The translations under genes were made by a program, and so were the position numbers. DNA of 64,000 bases. It comes from Trissonchulus latispiculum. Lineage: Eukaryota > Nematoda > Enoplea > Enoplida > Ironidae. Location: NCBI GenBank assembly GCA_030248195.1, contig JASAND010021180.1:1-64000 (forward strand), read 5' to 3'. Below, piece by piece: positions 39,369 to 51,900 of this stretch (within the stretch, counting starts at the first letter, position 1; every line of letters begins with the position of its first letter). The notes under the pieces are model-generated. The model was not told the DNA's origin. It did not search any database and saw only the letters and a program-made list of their open reading frames with translations.

Positions 39369-40262
39369 TGGCCCCAGAGACTGGATAAATGGCGACCAAA
39401 CAACTTTACCGGGGTGCTGTGCGCTATAGACTGGATACGCAACCCGGACTGGAGACGATTACCAGGCCGACCTCGACAAGCCTCGCCAATTAGAATGCAC
39501 CAATATATCGTGAAACTTAGGCTCACTCCCACTACGTTACCCCAAACCTAGGCCTTAAATACCCTACTTACCGAACTAAAAAAACTAAACTTAGCTAAAT
39601 ACAATAGGCCAAGTGGCCGTGTTACAATATTTAATATAAAGACTGGAGGGGGGGGGGGGGGGGGTACAATAAATTTTGGAAAGATACACTTACAGATTTA
39701 CAGATCCATGATCCAAAATAGCAAGAAAATACAAAAATAGCATAAAATATCAAATAAAGAATAATAATAGAAATAGAGCCCCGATAGCAGAATATTTGGG
39801 TGTCCCCCACCCAACCTATCACCAGATTGAGTGGTCTTTAATAGTCTAACCCGAAGTTCAAGACACTAGGGGACCCCAAAATTTCGGTAAAATAAGACGT
39901 AAATAGCATATATTGGGCCAGAGAAAGACTAAAATTAACCGACCGTCTAAAGCAAGCGCAAACGTAAGACTGACTGGCCTTTTTAAAAGTAACGAAAGAA
40001 CGTGCAATCACGCGATCACACGTGACTTGGCCAGCCAATCAAATTTTAGATAGACTTTTGAGAGAATTTCGAAACCAAAATGACAAATTGCTGATCTATC
40101 TTTGCAAAAAGACATACAATTACATTATTTCAAACACAAATTATAAACTATCGGGGCAATTTTGACAAAAACGAGATACATAAGTTCGGACTAATTTTTG
40201 ATGGAGAATCTTTTTAAATAATAATAAAATATGACAGTAGGGCATCACCGCCCTACTGTACA
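39369..40262 (-). repeat. 5' LTR (894 bp)
   Basis: Pairs with 20102-20979. It includes a longer G homopolymer (~39645-39664) than its partner and the same tip hairpin at 40234-40243 / 40250-40259. As 5' LTR it should hold the element promoter; no unambiguous TATA box can be chosen among several AT-rich stretches. Confidence 0.92.
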
Positions 40263-40311
40263 CTTTTTAGCCCATAGCTAGTCCGTGTCTGACCGCATAG
40301 GATGACGCAGC

Positions 40312-40756
40312 CATAGTTTCCCTGGAAATTTTGGTTGGGGGGGGCAAACTTCGAAAATTTGGTGGTCGACCCCCGAAATGTGATGGGGAGTACCCCCCCC
40401 GAACCCCCCCCCCCAAAATTCGGACCTCAGAAAATTCAAAAAATGGCCTAAAAACGCAAAATTTTCTGTATTGTAACGCTTTTTTTGTCAAAACAAGGCT
40501 TGTTTTTATCGTTTTAGGCGTTTTTACACCGTTTTAAACCGATTTTAAGCCAAAATTTGAGAAAAAATTTTCAAAAAATGACCATTTTTTAGCAAAATTT
40601 AGCTAACTGTTTGGCCCCAAAAAGTGCTGGGGGGGTTCGGGGGGGGGTAACCAAAAGTGGGGGGAGGGATAGTCCAAAAATCGGGGGGGGGGTAAAGTTG
40701 AACGAAAATTTTGGAGGGGATACCCCCCCCAAACCCCCCCCCCTAGGGAAACTATG
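40312..40756. mobile_element. hAT-like MITE with perfect 8-bp TSD (GACGCAGC)
   Basis: GACGCAGC lies at 40304-40311 and 40757-40764. The TIRs are CATAGTTTCCCT and its complement. The interior has long G and C homopolymers and AAAATTTT-type sequence, with no ORF. Half-copies of the same family lie at ~41625-41732 and ~42587-42703. Confidence 0.88.
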
Positions 40757-40988
40757 GACGCAGCGTGCTCGATAGTACCGTGCTATGGTCTCTAATTGTT
40801 TCCGTGTTGAGTTGTTAAAAAATTTTTTAAAAAAAATTGGGTGGGTTTTCCCCCGCCACGTTTGGCAATGTGCCAGACTAACGGTGCAGCGGATCGGTCT
40901 AATTTTGGCTGTGTGCAAAGAGGAAGAGTTGCCATCATTGCAGATATTTGCAAAACTTTTCTAGCTCAACCCAGTCAAAAGTTACATC

Positions 40989-41381
40989 CATAGGTGTGTT
41001 GGGGGGGGGGTGGGGGGGACCCCCCCCCAAATGGAGGGGTTCGCCAACCCCCCCTAAAAATTTTTTCCTACCCCTCCCTCAACTCGATTTTTTCAGACCC
41101 CTCCCCCCCCCTAAAAATTTTCAAACCCCTACCTAAATTTTTGAAAATGTTTAGCTAAAAATTCGAAATTTTTCCGAAAAATTCCAAAAATTAGCGAAAA
41201 ATTGCTAGAATTTGCTTAATTAAGCTAAAAATCGTTAAACATAGCTGTAAATTCAGAAAATTTTTCATTTTTTTAACGAAAAACCGACTTTTCCGACCAA
41301 TTTTTCGCCGACCCCCCCCCCTAGAAAATTTTTCTTACCCCTCCCCCCAAATCGACTTTTCGCGACCCCTCCACACCTATG
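40989..41381. mobile_element. hAT-like MITE (TIR CATAGGTGTG)
   Basis: The flanks GTTACATC (40981-40988) and GTTACATT (41382-41389) differ at one position. The ends CATAGGTGTG and CACACCTATG are inverted. It is 393 bp with G/C homopolymers near the ends and an AAAATT-rich core. Confidence 0.75.
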
Positions 41382-41559
41382 GTTACATTGGTCCAAACTT
41401 TTGGTAAATTTTTGGATGGTTGAACCAAAAAGTTGTTATCATTTTCAAAATGTCATAAAATAAGCAGGAGTGAACCAAATGACTTGATCTTTGCATACAT
41501 AGGTTAGAAAGAGTCGCGCTTCTTGCTGCTATGTTTTGGAGCTCATATCTCCAACCCAG

Positions 41560-42703
41560 GAGGCAGGTGGGGTATTTCCCCCCAAAAAGGGGGTGGGTTT
41601 TTTTCACACCATGGCTATACACCTATGGGGGTAGCCGAAAGTTGGGGGAGGGTATGTCAAAAATTCTGGGGGGGGAGTAAAATAGGTCAAAAATTTTGGG
41701 GGGGTTACCCCCCCCCAAAGGAAACTATGCGGACAGACCCCCAGCCCCCAGCCTTTTTTCAACCCTCCCCCAAAACTTTTGGAGGGGGGACGTCCTCCCC
41801 AAGGGGGGGGGGAAGTAGTTAGTCGCGCCGAGGATGCAAAAAATTGGCCGAAATTTGGGTGTTTTTAGGGTAAATTTTGCAAAAATTTTCAAAAATGTCC
41901 TAATTTTTGGTTGATAGTGTTCATTGATGCGAGAAATACTCGTTTTTAACATTTTTTATGTACTTTCTGACTCAATATTGACCTTATTCTGGAGTTTAGA
42001 AACATGTTGTCAATCAGGTTTACGAGTTTGTCTGTCTAATGTTAAAATTACTTCATGGTTGAATGTTGTTTGGTATCAGAAACGGCTGAAGAAAATGCGA
42101 TTTTTGGCATAAAAATAGAAAATTTTTGGGGGTGGGTTGGGGTGGGGGGGGGGTCGCCAGAGGGGGCCCCCAGAAAATGTTGGGGGAAGCCTTCTCCACC
42201 CCTAATCTCCGTTACACCTAGGCCCCCCCCAAAGATCATGTCCCCTAGGTACACTACGCCTTTGCTTCGCGTGATTTTTTGTTGACATTTAGGTGCAACA
42301 GTTTTGCGAAATTTTTGATATTTCTAAAGGAGGAATTCTTGAAGAAGAAATTAGGTGCACCTGGGGGGGATGGGGGACCCCTCCCCCTCATGGTTTTCCG
42401 GATCCCACCCCGCCCACCCTAATTTCGGCTACACCCGCCCCCAACTTTTTCTCAGGGTACACCTATGTTTACCTCCCCCCCAGAAAAAGATACCAAATTA
42501 GATTTTGTGGAAATATTTTACTCCCCCCCCCCAAAATTTCGAAGGGCCCCTTCCTTTTTGAAATCCAGAATCCCCGCCACTGGGTGTGGTAGCCGAAGGT
42601 TGGGGGAGGGTAAGTAATAAATCTCGGTGGGGGTATATAAATGGTCTAAATTTTTGGGGGCGGGGGGATGTCCCCCAACCTCTTCCCCAAAGGAAACTAT
42701 GCA
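41560..42703. repeat. Cluster of truncated G/C-homopolymer repeats
   Basis: At least four fragments: 41560-41820, 42115-42260, 42345-42475 and 42587-42703. They share GTAGCCGAAGGTTGGGGGAG-like starts or GGAAACTATGC-like ends with the element at 40312, or carry the same CCTAGGTACAC/GGTACACCTATG border motifs. No complete TIR pair can be assigned. The last one ends only ~145 bp upstream of the ABCC start codon. Confidence 0.55.
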
Positions 42704-42847
42704 GTGTACTTATATATTATATATGTACGCTTTCCTTTTTCGCCACCTCAATTCTGAAATTTTATAAATCAGTGTGAATGTTTGCATTTATGTACTTTTA
42801 GTCTTAGTCATGCCAACTACCTAATAATTCCTGGTTATATATATAGC

Positions 42848-42921
42848 ATGGATGTGGGTACAATTGCTCAGCGGAAAAATAAAGAAGAAAAGGCTTCGAA
42901 ATTATCACAGTTGCTGTTCTG
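42848..42921 (+). CDS. ABCC exon 1 (start codon)
   Basis: ATG in context AGCATGG; it encodes [20 protein letters not shown] and on to LLF plus a split codon completed at 44674. The donor GTATGA and phase 2 match exon 2. It resembles the 'AN-FS-LFFWWLNP' entry of MRP4-type proteins. Confidence 0.75.
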
Positions 42922-45900
42922 GTATGACATGTTCTTTCACTCGTTTCCGTTTGAGGCATATAAAACATAGACGTGAGGGCTGGATGTAGTATGTTTGGGT
43001 CCAGTGATTAAATCTGATAGACAAAATTTGATGCCAAATTGGGTATATATCTTCTGGTTTGGATGGAGGCGAATTGTGGGGGGGTCGTTTATCCGTGCTG
43101 CTCCCTCCCACTAGAGACCAGCCCCACCTGAAACCGATTGCTTCTGACCCATCGACTGTGGCATTTCTTTCGCTATATAGTTGTGCCTCATATTTTTACA
43201 TTTATATAATATATACTTGAATTTTCGTCTTGTTCAAAAAGTTGGCTACTGGAAATGCCTTACTGTATATCAGCTAAATAAATTGAGTGGTGGGGTTCTA
43301 CTCGTTTAAGTATATATATACGTATGCACTAGCGTAGCCAGAAAAAAATTTCGGGGGGGGCAAGCCAAAATTTTTCAAACTTAATTGTGGCAGTTAAAAG
43401 GGGAACCGCATGCATTTTATTACGTTAGCTTATTTTTCGGGTTTTAAATTAACAATTTTTAAGAGATATATGTAACAGCAAATAAAAGATGCCGTCTTTG
43501 AATAATTTACACAACTGACTCTATCCAATTGGGGGGTCTGGGGGGCGCAGCCCCCCAGAAGTTGAAGAATTTTTTATATTTGCTGCCTGAAACGAATTTT
43601 TCTGAGCACATTTTTCGTCCTTTAGTATAATCAAAAGCAGTTTGGTTTATATATTACTAGAGAGAGCTTATTACTGCTAAGCCAGACGCAATTTTTTGAT
43701 ATATCATTTTAGGGTCATAATAAACCTGCTGCCCAAAAATGAGCCGAATCCCAGACCCAGTTCTGAGATATGTCCCTTCGAAGTTTGAAAAATCGCCGAT
43801 TTTGAGCCTAAACAGCGATCAAGCCAACTTTGAGCCGTCATAACCCGACTAATGCGAAAAGATATTGAGCTAATATTTTGCACACATAAACTAGGTATCA
43901 TAGACAATGTTTTGGGTTAATTTCAGTTAATTGAAAAGACATTTTAAGATTGACAAAGACGAAATATATGCAATAATTCGCGCCGAAGGCGCGAAAAATT
44001 TTGGATTTTACTTCTAAATTGCTTTAATTTTCATCAATTCTCAGGCTCAACGCAGCCTACAGCTGCTGTCTGCGACATAAATATTTCCTGATGGCAGATA
44101 TCTTCAGGGGGGCAATCCAATTTCGGGGGCGCCATGCCCCCCTTGCCCCCCCCCTGGCTACGCGCCTGTACGTATGTATATACGTATACATACAGAAGGC
44201 TTTTTGTTATTAATATCCAACTAAATATATCCTGACTAATGACTATATATAAATAAAGCAATCAGCAATAACGAAAGCTGCACACCCGAAAAAATCGGGA
44301 ACAGGTGGACCTGGGGGGAAATCCAGAACGCATTTTTATGCAATAAATTAGATGTTTTCGGACTCAGGGCGACGAGACAAGTCGATTGACTTCTAAAAAT
44401 TTTGTTCACCTAAAAATCGGTCCCTGGCGGGACTGGAACCCGCGGTCTCGTCCTTCACCACCCGCAGGCGCTCTGCCAAATAAGCCACAAGCGCTTCAGC
44501 GGATCTAGCTTCAACCAGAATTCGAGGCCAATGTGATTTTCTAATTTTCAACGCAGAAGATCATTACGTATATAAGCCTGCGTATTGCATACGTACATGT
44601 AAACTTTAAATAAATATTTGCTTTCTGCCAGCCGATCGTCTAATCTATATTTACTGTGCTCTTAACTCTATAGTTGGCTGAATCCATTGCTTTGGCGAGG
44701 ATGGAAGAGGGACCTACAGTTGGATGATCTCTATGAAGTTGAACGCTATGATGAATCTGAAGATCTGACTAATTCTTTAGAAAAGTACGTATGCTTTATG
44801 TACAAGAACCTGTGTTGCAAATCATTAACGTTATGCGATGAGCAGACAATGTAATTTTAATTTTAGTTTGTTGTCATGGATCCAAAAATTAATGTTTCTT
44901 GCGTTAGTATATATAGGCGAAAGAGTGACAGCGAAAGACAGTGTTTTAACTAAAAATATATATAGCCTTTTTCTTTTCCTAAACCACCACCCCCAGAAAT
45001 TCTTTCCCCCCCCCCGACTCGGGTCGCCTCCCCAGACTCGCCCCCTCCTGGATTCGGGCCTCCCCACAGAACTCTAAAGTGCCCGGAAAAATTGTGTATT
45101 TTTGAAAAAAGTTTTGAGGGTAAATTTTGAAAAAACATTTTAGCTTCCGATTTTTAGGCATTTTTAGCTAGTTTAAGCTTGAGGTCGGGGAAAAAACCAA
45201 GGTAGTCACTTTTTGGACTCTGCAGAACTACCCAGTGGAGCAATCCGGCCATAGGTTAACGCGGGGGGGTCTGGGAGGGTCCAAGCCCCCCCCCCCCCCA
45301 ACCCGGACAAGGTACAAGCCCTATCGCCGTCGGGGACCAGGGGTAACGAAAAAATGGCCAAGGGGTAACGAAAACAGCCGGAAAAAATTAGTTTTTACAG
45401 TAAAATTTCAAAAAATTTCCGGCTTCGCCGGAATCTTTTAGGTAAAATGTTTAATTTTTCGGGAAAATCGCGCAAAATTTTGAAATTTTGAAGATTTTTG
45501 CAAATTTTGACAAACAATTGCTAATTTTAGTAAAATTAGCGTTAATTTTTTGAAAAATTTTAAAAATTTTTTCTTGAGGTACAAGCCCCCCCTGAAAATT
45601 TTTGTTCAAGGTACAAGCCCCCTCAAAATTTTTCGGGGACAAGCCCCCCCCAGGACCCGACCCTATGTTAATGTATGAATCCGGCTATAAATTATTTTTT
45701 TATCAAGCCCTGTCTAGACTGTCATTTTGGTATATAAATCGCCTCTCTAGGTCCTGTTGTTAATTAGTAATTAACGGTTAATTAGCCGAGGTAAAAAAAC
45801 CAATGGCGGGGAAAAAACCCAACCGGTCGGTGGGAAAAAAACCAACCCCAGTATTCGGTCAGGGTAACTCATATTATCGATTTTATGCATGCAACAGGTT

Positions 45901-48900
45901 AAATCGGCGTCGCTGACTTCATATCTGCACTTATTTTTGCGACATTCCGTATAATAAGTGAGAAAATCAAACATCAATATTTGCAGCATCAACTGGCTAG
46001 GCTTCATCAAATTTGCCAGTTTCTATGTTAAAATGCAAAAATTTGTAAATCTTTCGAAATTCGATGAAATAAATTAAAAACAAGAGTTGTTTCAGTGTTT
46101 TTTCGCGCATTTCTTTGTCCCAGAGTACTATTTGGCCGCTTTAGCTGAGCCAAACAGCCGATCCGCCGAAATGAGGTTTTTACCGGCTAGCACAAAATTG
46201 CCAAGTCCAAATGCAATTTTGAGCTGTTCACGTGAAAGAACGCATTAAACTTGCTATGTGGATGACTTTTGAGCAACTAAGAACAGGCCCGCACCCAGGA
46301 TTTTGAAAAGGGGGGGGTCCAAGGTAAAACGCAACGGGGGGTCTGGGGGGCGGAGCCCCCCAGAAGTTGAAGAATTTTTGCATTTTTGCCCAAAAACAGT
46401 ACATTGGACGTTTATTTCGAGCAAAAAGCCGAAGCAAAAAAAGTTTTTAAAAATAGCTGTTTTTGCCCTAAAAATAGCAAAAATTTTCCATTTCGACCTC
46501 CCAAAAGGGGGGGTCTAGACCCCTTGAACCCCCCCCCCCTGGGTGCGGCCTTGACTAAGAACCATTTTTGGGAGTTTGGCAGCAAAAGCAAAAATTGGTT
46601 TTTTCCCACCCCTTGGTTTTTTTCCCATTTTGTAAAAATTCTGCTGGCAGCTTGCCAAGCGTCGTAGGAAGGCGAGACCGACATTTTTTTGGAAAGAGCA
46701 CATGTTGTTCTCATAGAAAGTATTAAAAGTTATTATCTAACTGCTATGAAAAATTTTTTACAGGCTTCAACTTCAAAAATACTACTAATACTACTATAGT
46801 CAGGTTCCCAAAAAAAGAACCAGTTGACAGTTTTTTGCTCCAAACTTTTGCAAGGTGACGTGGGACAGCCCAACTAGGGTGCATATGCGTAGGGCTCGGT
46901 CCGACACATATGCCCACCTATAGCCCCTATCCTGCCTCCCTGGCAATCCTGAGTAATTAAAAAAATTTGGTGGTTCTTTTTTTGGGAACGATCCCAATAA
47001 AAGAACCAGCGTTCCCAAATAAAAAACCACCCTCTTTACTACTGACAGAGAAGAGGCAGGGCAAATCTAATATTACCTATATATAGCCCATAACCGACCA
47101 ATACTACACGGTACTTGGTGGAGCCCAAGGGTCTAGCCTGGGCACGGCAGCCCACTTAGACTACCTTGGACCACCATGACATGGTGAGTCTGGAGGTGTA
47201 AGTTCCGGTAACTTTTCTTTGAGCACTAAACGCCTTAAGCCGACGTTTATAGCATATTTGGCATCCTTTTAACGTGTATTTTCATTAAGTACACTATAAA
47301 ATTTCTGAGCACTTACCTGTAACAACAGTCCACATCCCCAACTTGAACCCTCGGGGACCTAGGCCAAGTTGGGGGACTATCACCAAAACCCTACCAAAAC
47401 AACTGAAATTCTGCGTAGAACCGTTTTATAACTAGGAAAACGCGTTTCCAGCGTGAATTATGCTGTAAATATCAGTTTTTAGCCAAGTCCAGTACTTCAA
47501 GAGACCAACATGGGTCCAGACCAGGTTCAGGCTGTCTGAGCCAGTCAAATCACCTCAAAGATTCCAAATATAAGTTATTACGGTGTTTTTTGGAGTAAAA
47601 CGTTCTAAAACCGCGTTAATATCACCAGAAAAACAATTACGGTGGCTCCTGTCACCTATTTTTGCAAAGTCCGAACTGGTTATTTTTTTGGGAATTCGTT
47701 CCCAAAAAAAATCCGGGTGGTCCAGGCCACAGCGTAGGAGCCAGTAGGGCTGGGATATGTGATATCGTGAGCACTTGGGCACCTAACCTACCAACCACAA
47801 TTAGGGACTTACCGGGTTTTCCGTTGTGGCTTTGAGACGATTTTTTCAACACCATGTCGAAACTTGTCCGAGGGTGGTTTTGGGGTGGTAGTCTTCTAGC
47901 TGGCGCCCTGGCTTCACGAGATAAGCTATATAACCCAAACTGATATATTATAATACTAAGGTCTTCTACTTATTATGCGCCAAATTTGGCTCGAAACGGT
48001 CGAAGTACCTGGGAGATCTGGCACTGGTTCTTTTTTTGGGAACTTTGTCACTGGTTCTTTTTTTGGGAACCTGACTATACTACAAGCCTACTTCAAAAAT
48101 AGGCAAATTTTGAATGTTTGGGGGGGGGGTCAAAAATGCCAAAATTTTCAAAATGTCACAAAATACTCAAAAGTGGTCCGATTTAGCTCAAATTCGATGT
48201 GGTAGGTGGGATGGGCCCTCTTGCATGCAAAATTTGAGCCCGCTAGCTCATCCCCATCGCCCAAACGGGGGGTTGGTTTTTTCCCCACCACTTGGGGGGT
48301 GGTTTTTTCCCCCTACCTCTATATTTAGGTTAAAAATCGTTAATATTTTAGCTCAGAAGCAAACTCTAAGCATTTCGAAAAATCCCCCCAAACCTGGGGG
48401 ACCTTCCACACTCCCTCCCCCCAAAAATTTTTGCCTGGGAAAAAGCCAGATATATAAATAATTTGAAGGGGACAATAATCGGCAAAGCAAAAATGTTTTG
48501 AAAAATTGTCCTATTTTGTTAAAATTTGGGCAACATACTTTTCTAGGCAAAAATAAGTGGGGGAAGAGTGTGGGAGGACCCCCCTCCCCCAACTAGTGGG
48601 GGGAGGTCCAAAAGTAAGGGAAAATGGGCTAAAGATACAGTATAAATAGCCTGTTTTCCACATATTCAGCTATAACTGCTTAAAAGTGCTCAAAAATTAA
48701 GTTTTAGAGCCAAAAAAGCCAAAGTTTCTGACCAAAAATTTCCGGCAAAGCCGGAAAATTTTTGAAAATTTTGACCAAAAATCCTAAAAATTTGGCATTT
48801 TGTGGGCACCTTAGGGTGAGTGGGGGAAGCCCAAAAAATGGGGAGGGGAACGAGTGAGGACCCCCCCAGTAACAAATCCCCAGCCATAGAAGCCTAAATT

Positions 48901-51900
48901 TTGATACGATACGTTTCTCACTGCATTGTTACATTAGAAGCAGCAGGATCAATACAGCAGCCTAGCTACATAAATTCCCGAAAGTCCACTGGAGCAATTT
49001 GAAATTTGAATGCAAATGTCAACGTACATGCTTGTAATTTTGTGGCAAACATTGTTTTAGATTATGGTATGAAGAAACGGTCAGATGTAAGCAAGATGGG
49101 ACAGATAGACCTCCCAGTCTAGCCAAAGTTATTTGTCGGCGATTTGGACGCTTCTTTGGATTACTTGGTTTAGGCACAATTTCTCATGTAAGCACAACGT
49201 TTTGACTTGTATATACTTGGTCTTTATGCAAAGTGCAAAAACAGTATATACGTAACTGCAAAAAAGCTTCTGTACTGCGTCTGCTTCTGTAATTATTTGA
49301 CCATCGCCGGAGCTTGTGGGTTGTTCATTGCAATGTAACGTACATATCTGAGCTTGCTAGCCAGCACCCAGGATTTGGAAAAGGTTGTCCAAGGTCAAAT
49401 GCAACGGGGGCGGGGCCCCCCAGTAGTTGAATTTTGCATTTTTGCCAAAAAATAGTACATTGGATGTCTATTTTTAAAAGTAAATTATCGCGCCGACGGC
49501 GCGAACGTTTTTAAGAATAGCTGTTGTCACCATAAAAAATATAAAATAATTTTCGTTTTGCCACTCTAAAAAGGGGGTCTAGACCCCATGAAACCCCCCT
49601 AATCCAAGGATAGTTTAGTTAATATCGAGGGTTCGAGTAGCAACTATTTTTCTTAAAATCAGTATCTTGTACTATTGGATATTTCATCGATTTTTATGTA
49701 TATAATGTCTATGTAAACCTTTTACTTGCTTTTGTTATGGATTATCCACATTTCTTGTTTGCAGGAACTGCTCAAACTGGCTCAGCCTTTACTAATGGGC
49801 TGTTTGATTCGATACTTCACAGTGGACTCGGATATGTCACTGGGGTCTGCCTATGGCTATGCCGGTGGTATTGCTCTGACTACCGTACTTATGACTCTCA
49901 TTCATCATATTTATTCCTATTATGTTATGCGAACAGGGATGCGTATGCGTGTTGCTGTCGGCGGTCTAATCTATAAAAAGGTGGGTTTTAGTTTACTGAT
50001 GTAATGCTAAGAAAGAAAGAAAGATTTACTCTAAATTAATAAGGAACGGAAAAGCGACAATACGTACGTACGTACGACAATACAATAAAAACAACTGTAA
50101 CGTAGAGCGATTGTTCTAAGATTTGTTTTTGGAGCACATTTTTTAGAAAAGAATTTTTATAAAAAGATCAAAAACTAGATTAAATTCAAGTTTTAAAACG
50201 TCAAATTGTGTTACGTAATGTAACCAAAAATAATTTAGTAGGAGTCTTCTCTTTCAATTTTATCGGCAATATTCTCTCGCAATGTTGCTTTTTTAATCAC
50301 TGGATAACCCAATAACCGCCAAACCATACAACTTGGTTTGAGCTTTGGGGGATGTCCGAGAAAATCAAGGAAACGATTCAAAGTCAGTTTTTGTAAACTG
50401 GTTTTGTACTTTAGTTATCGGAAACGGGTTCTTCTCGAGATCTACGATAAATGTGAGGGAAGTAATGTGCAACCATATAAAAACACTTGCGTGCCAAGTT
50501 TGTTATCAATGTAGGGTTTCATTGGAAAAAATTCTTTTTTTCTTTTTTCTGACTCAAAGTTCCTTTTTATTCTTTTTTCTGGGAAGGACCGCACAACAGC
50601 CCTGCCTCCTCCCTGAAGATGCCCCCTCCTGAAATCGCCCTCTCCTGGGTTTATGCTCCCCTCGGGATTTTTTGGTGGCCCAAATTTTTGCCAAAAATAG
50701 GAAAACGCAAATTTTCAAGATTTCTTCGTAAAAATAGCTATTTTTAAGTGCTGGTATTTTTGAGACCTTTTTGCGTTCCACTATGCAAAATACGCCAAAA
50801 ATAATACTATTTTTGGCTCATTTTTGCAAAAAACCCTCGAAAAATTTCCCCGCAAAAAATCCCTAAAAATACGCTGCCTGCGTACACTGAAGTAATATGC
50901 AAAAACTGTAGTTGCCAGAAAATTTGCCTATAAGTTAATGTTTTTGCTGCCCATGCTCACATAATAGGATATTCTCGTTTTTTGTTTGAAAGTAGTTTTC
51001 AGACCAAATTCTGTTATTTTATACACTATGGTAAGTTAATTTTCAGGCACTGAAGCTGTCCAGTTCTGCTTTACATAAGACCACCGTGGGTCAGATTGTT
51101 AATCTCTTATCCAATGATGTTCAGCGTTTTGATATGGTAAAATTTGCTACTTGTATCCCTTTGGTTGTTTACATTAAATGGTGATTCTTCCGTAGACGCA
51201 TACATGTGTATTATGTCTTTTGCAAAACTTGATCGATTGATCAATGATTGGCATGGGTGCATTTGAACACATTTCTGATCGATCTATGATAAAAAGCTGT
51301 ATAGCTGTAAAGCTGTCAGTGTTGTTGGATTAAAATCTGAAAACCGTTTCGATTCGAACTCCGTTAGCAAGGAAAGCTTAGAAGTCAAGCTTAGATATTA
51401 AGCTTAGATCTGTAGCTTGTATATACTGACCTAATGAAGAGCTGGATCGGAAAAGGATTTCAGATTCAGTGTTAGCGACCCTGAACACCCTACATGCTGC
51501 TTTTCAGCAAAACTGGATACAAAACATTTCGTTCCCCTTGGTCCCTTTTTGAAAATCTTAATTTTTAAAAAATTACACTGAAAAAATGAATTTTTGTCAG
51601 AGATTGATCAAAAATGTGTTGAAATCCACTCATACTAAGTTCTAGCTCAAGCAGTTAAGTTTTGCGTTTTTACAGGCCATGCCAATGGAAGATTCGCCGC
51701 TTCAAACTGTTTATGTTCATTTTTATTGTTTTGTAAATTTCCAAGCGGTTGAGTGAGAGTCCTCTGTAGATTATTCGTATTTTCCTGCAGGTATTGTGTA
51801 TGTGGAAATAAATGGCGTACGTAAGTTTTGTGTTTCAGGTTGTGACGTTTACTCATTATCTTTGGCTTTCACCTATCCTCACCATTGTCTACATAGGACT

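Larger units (their letters stand above)
20102..40262 (-). mobile_element. 20.2 kb Ty3/gypsy-type LTR retrotransposon with a third giant ORF
   Basis: It is bounded by two related LTRs (39369-40262 as 5' LTR, 20102-20979 as 3' LTR on the coding minus strand), each TG...CA in coding sense (TGTACAGTAGGG ... CTGGGCCA). The order 5' to 3' is leader, Gag, Pol (PR-RT-RH-IN), a 1.06 kb spacer, ORF3 (2169 aa), a 1.6 kb 3' region, and LTR. The PR-RT-RNase H-integrase order and RT/IN motifs place it in Metaviridae. All three ORFs are open. At 20 kb it is about three to four times a typical Ty3 element. There is no obvious primer-binding site, polypurine tract or target duplication, and the right flank does not continue the interrupted TTAA element. 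Confidence 0.93.
44785..49060 (+). other. ABCC intron 2 (4.3 kb, repeat-filled)
   Basis: It holds C/G-homopolymer fragments (~44995-45070, 45235-45670, 45790-45860, 48110-48895), the hAT-like element at 46285-46554, and a TIR element at 46795-48078. No exon signal was found in the remainder. Confidence 0.6.

Noticed and set aside
44422..44497. Functional tRNA gene
   Set aside because: Two acceptor mismatches, a missing U33 and a long non-tRNA body point to a SINE head.
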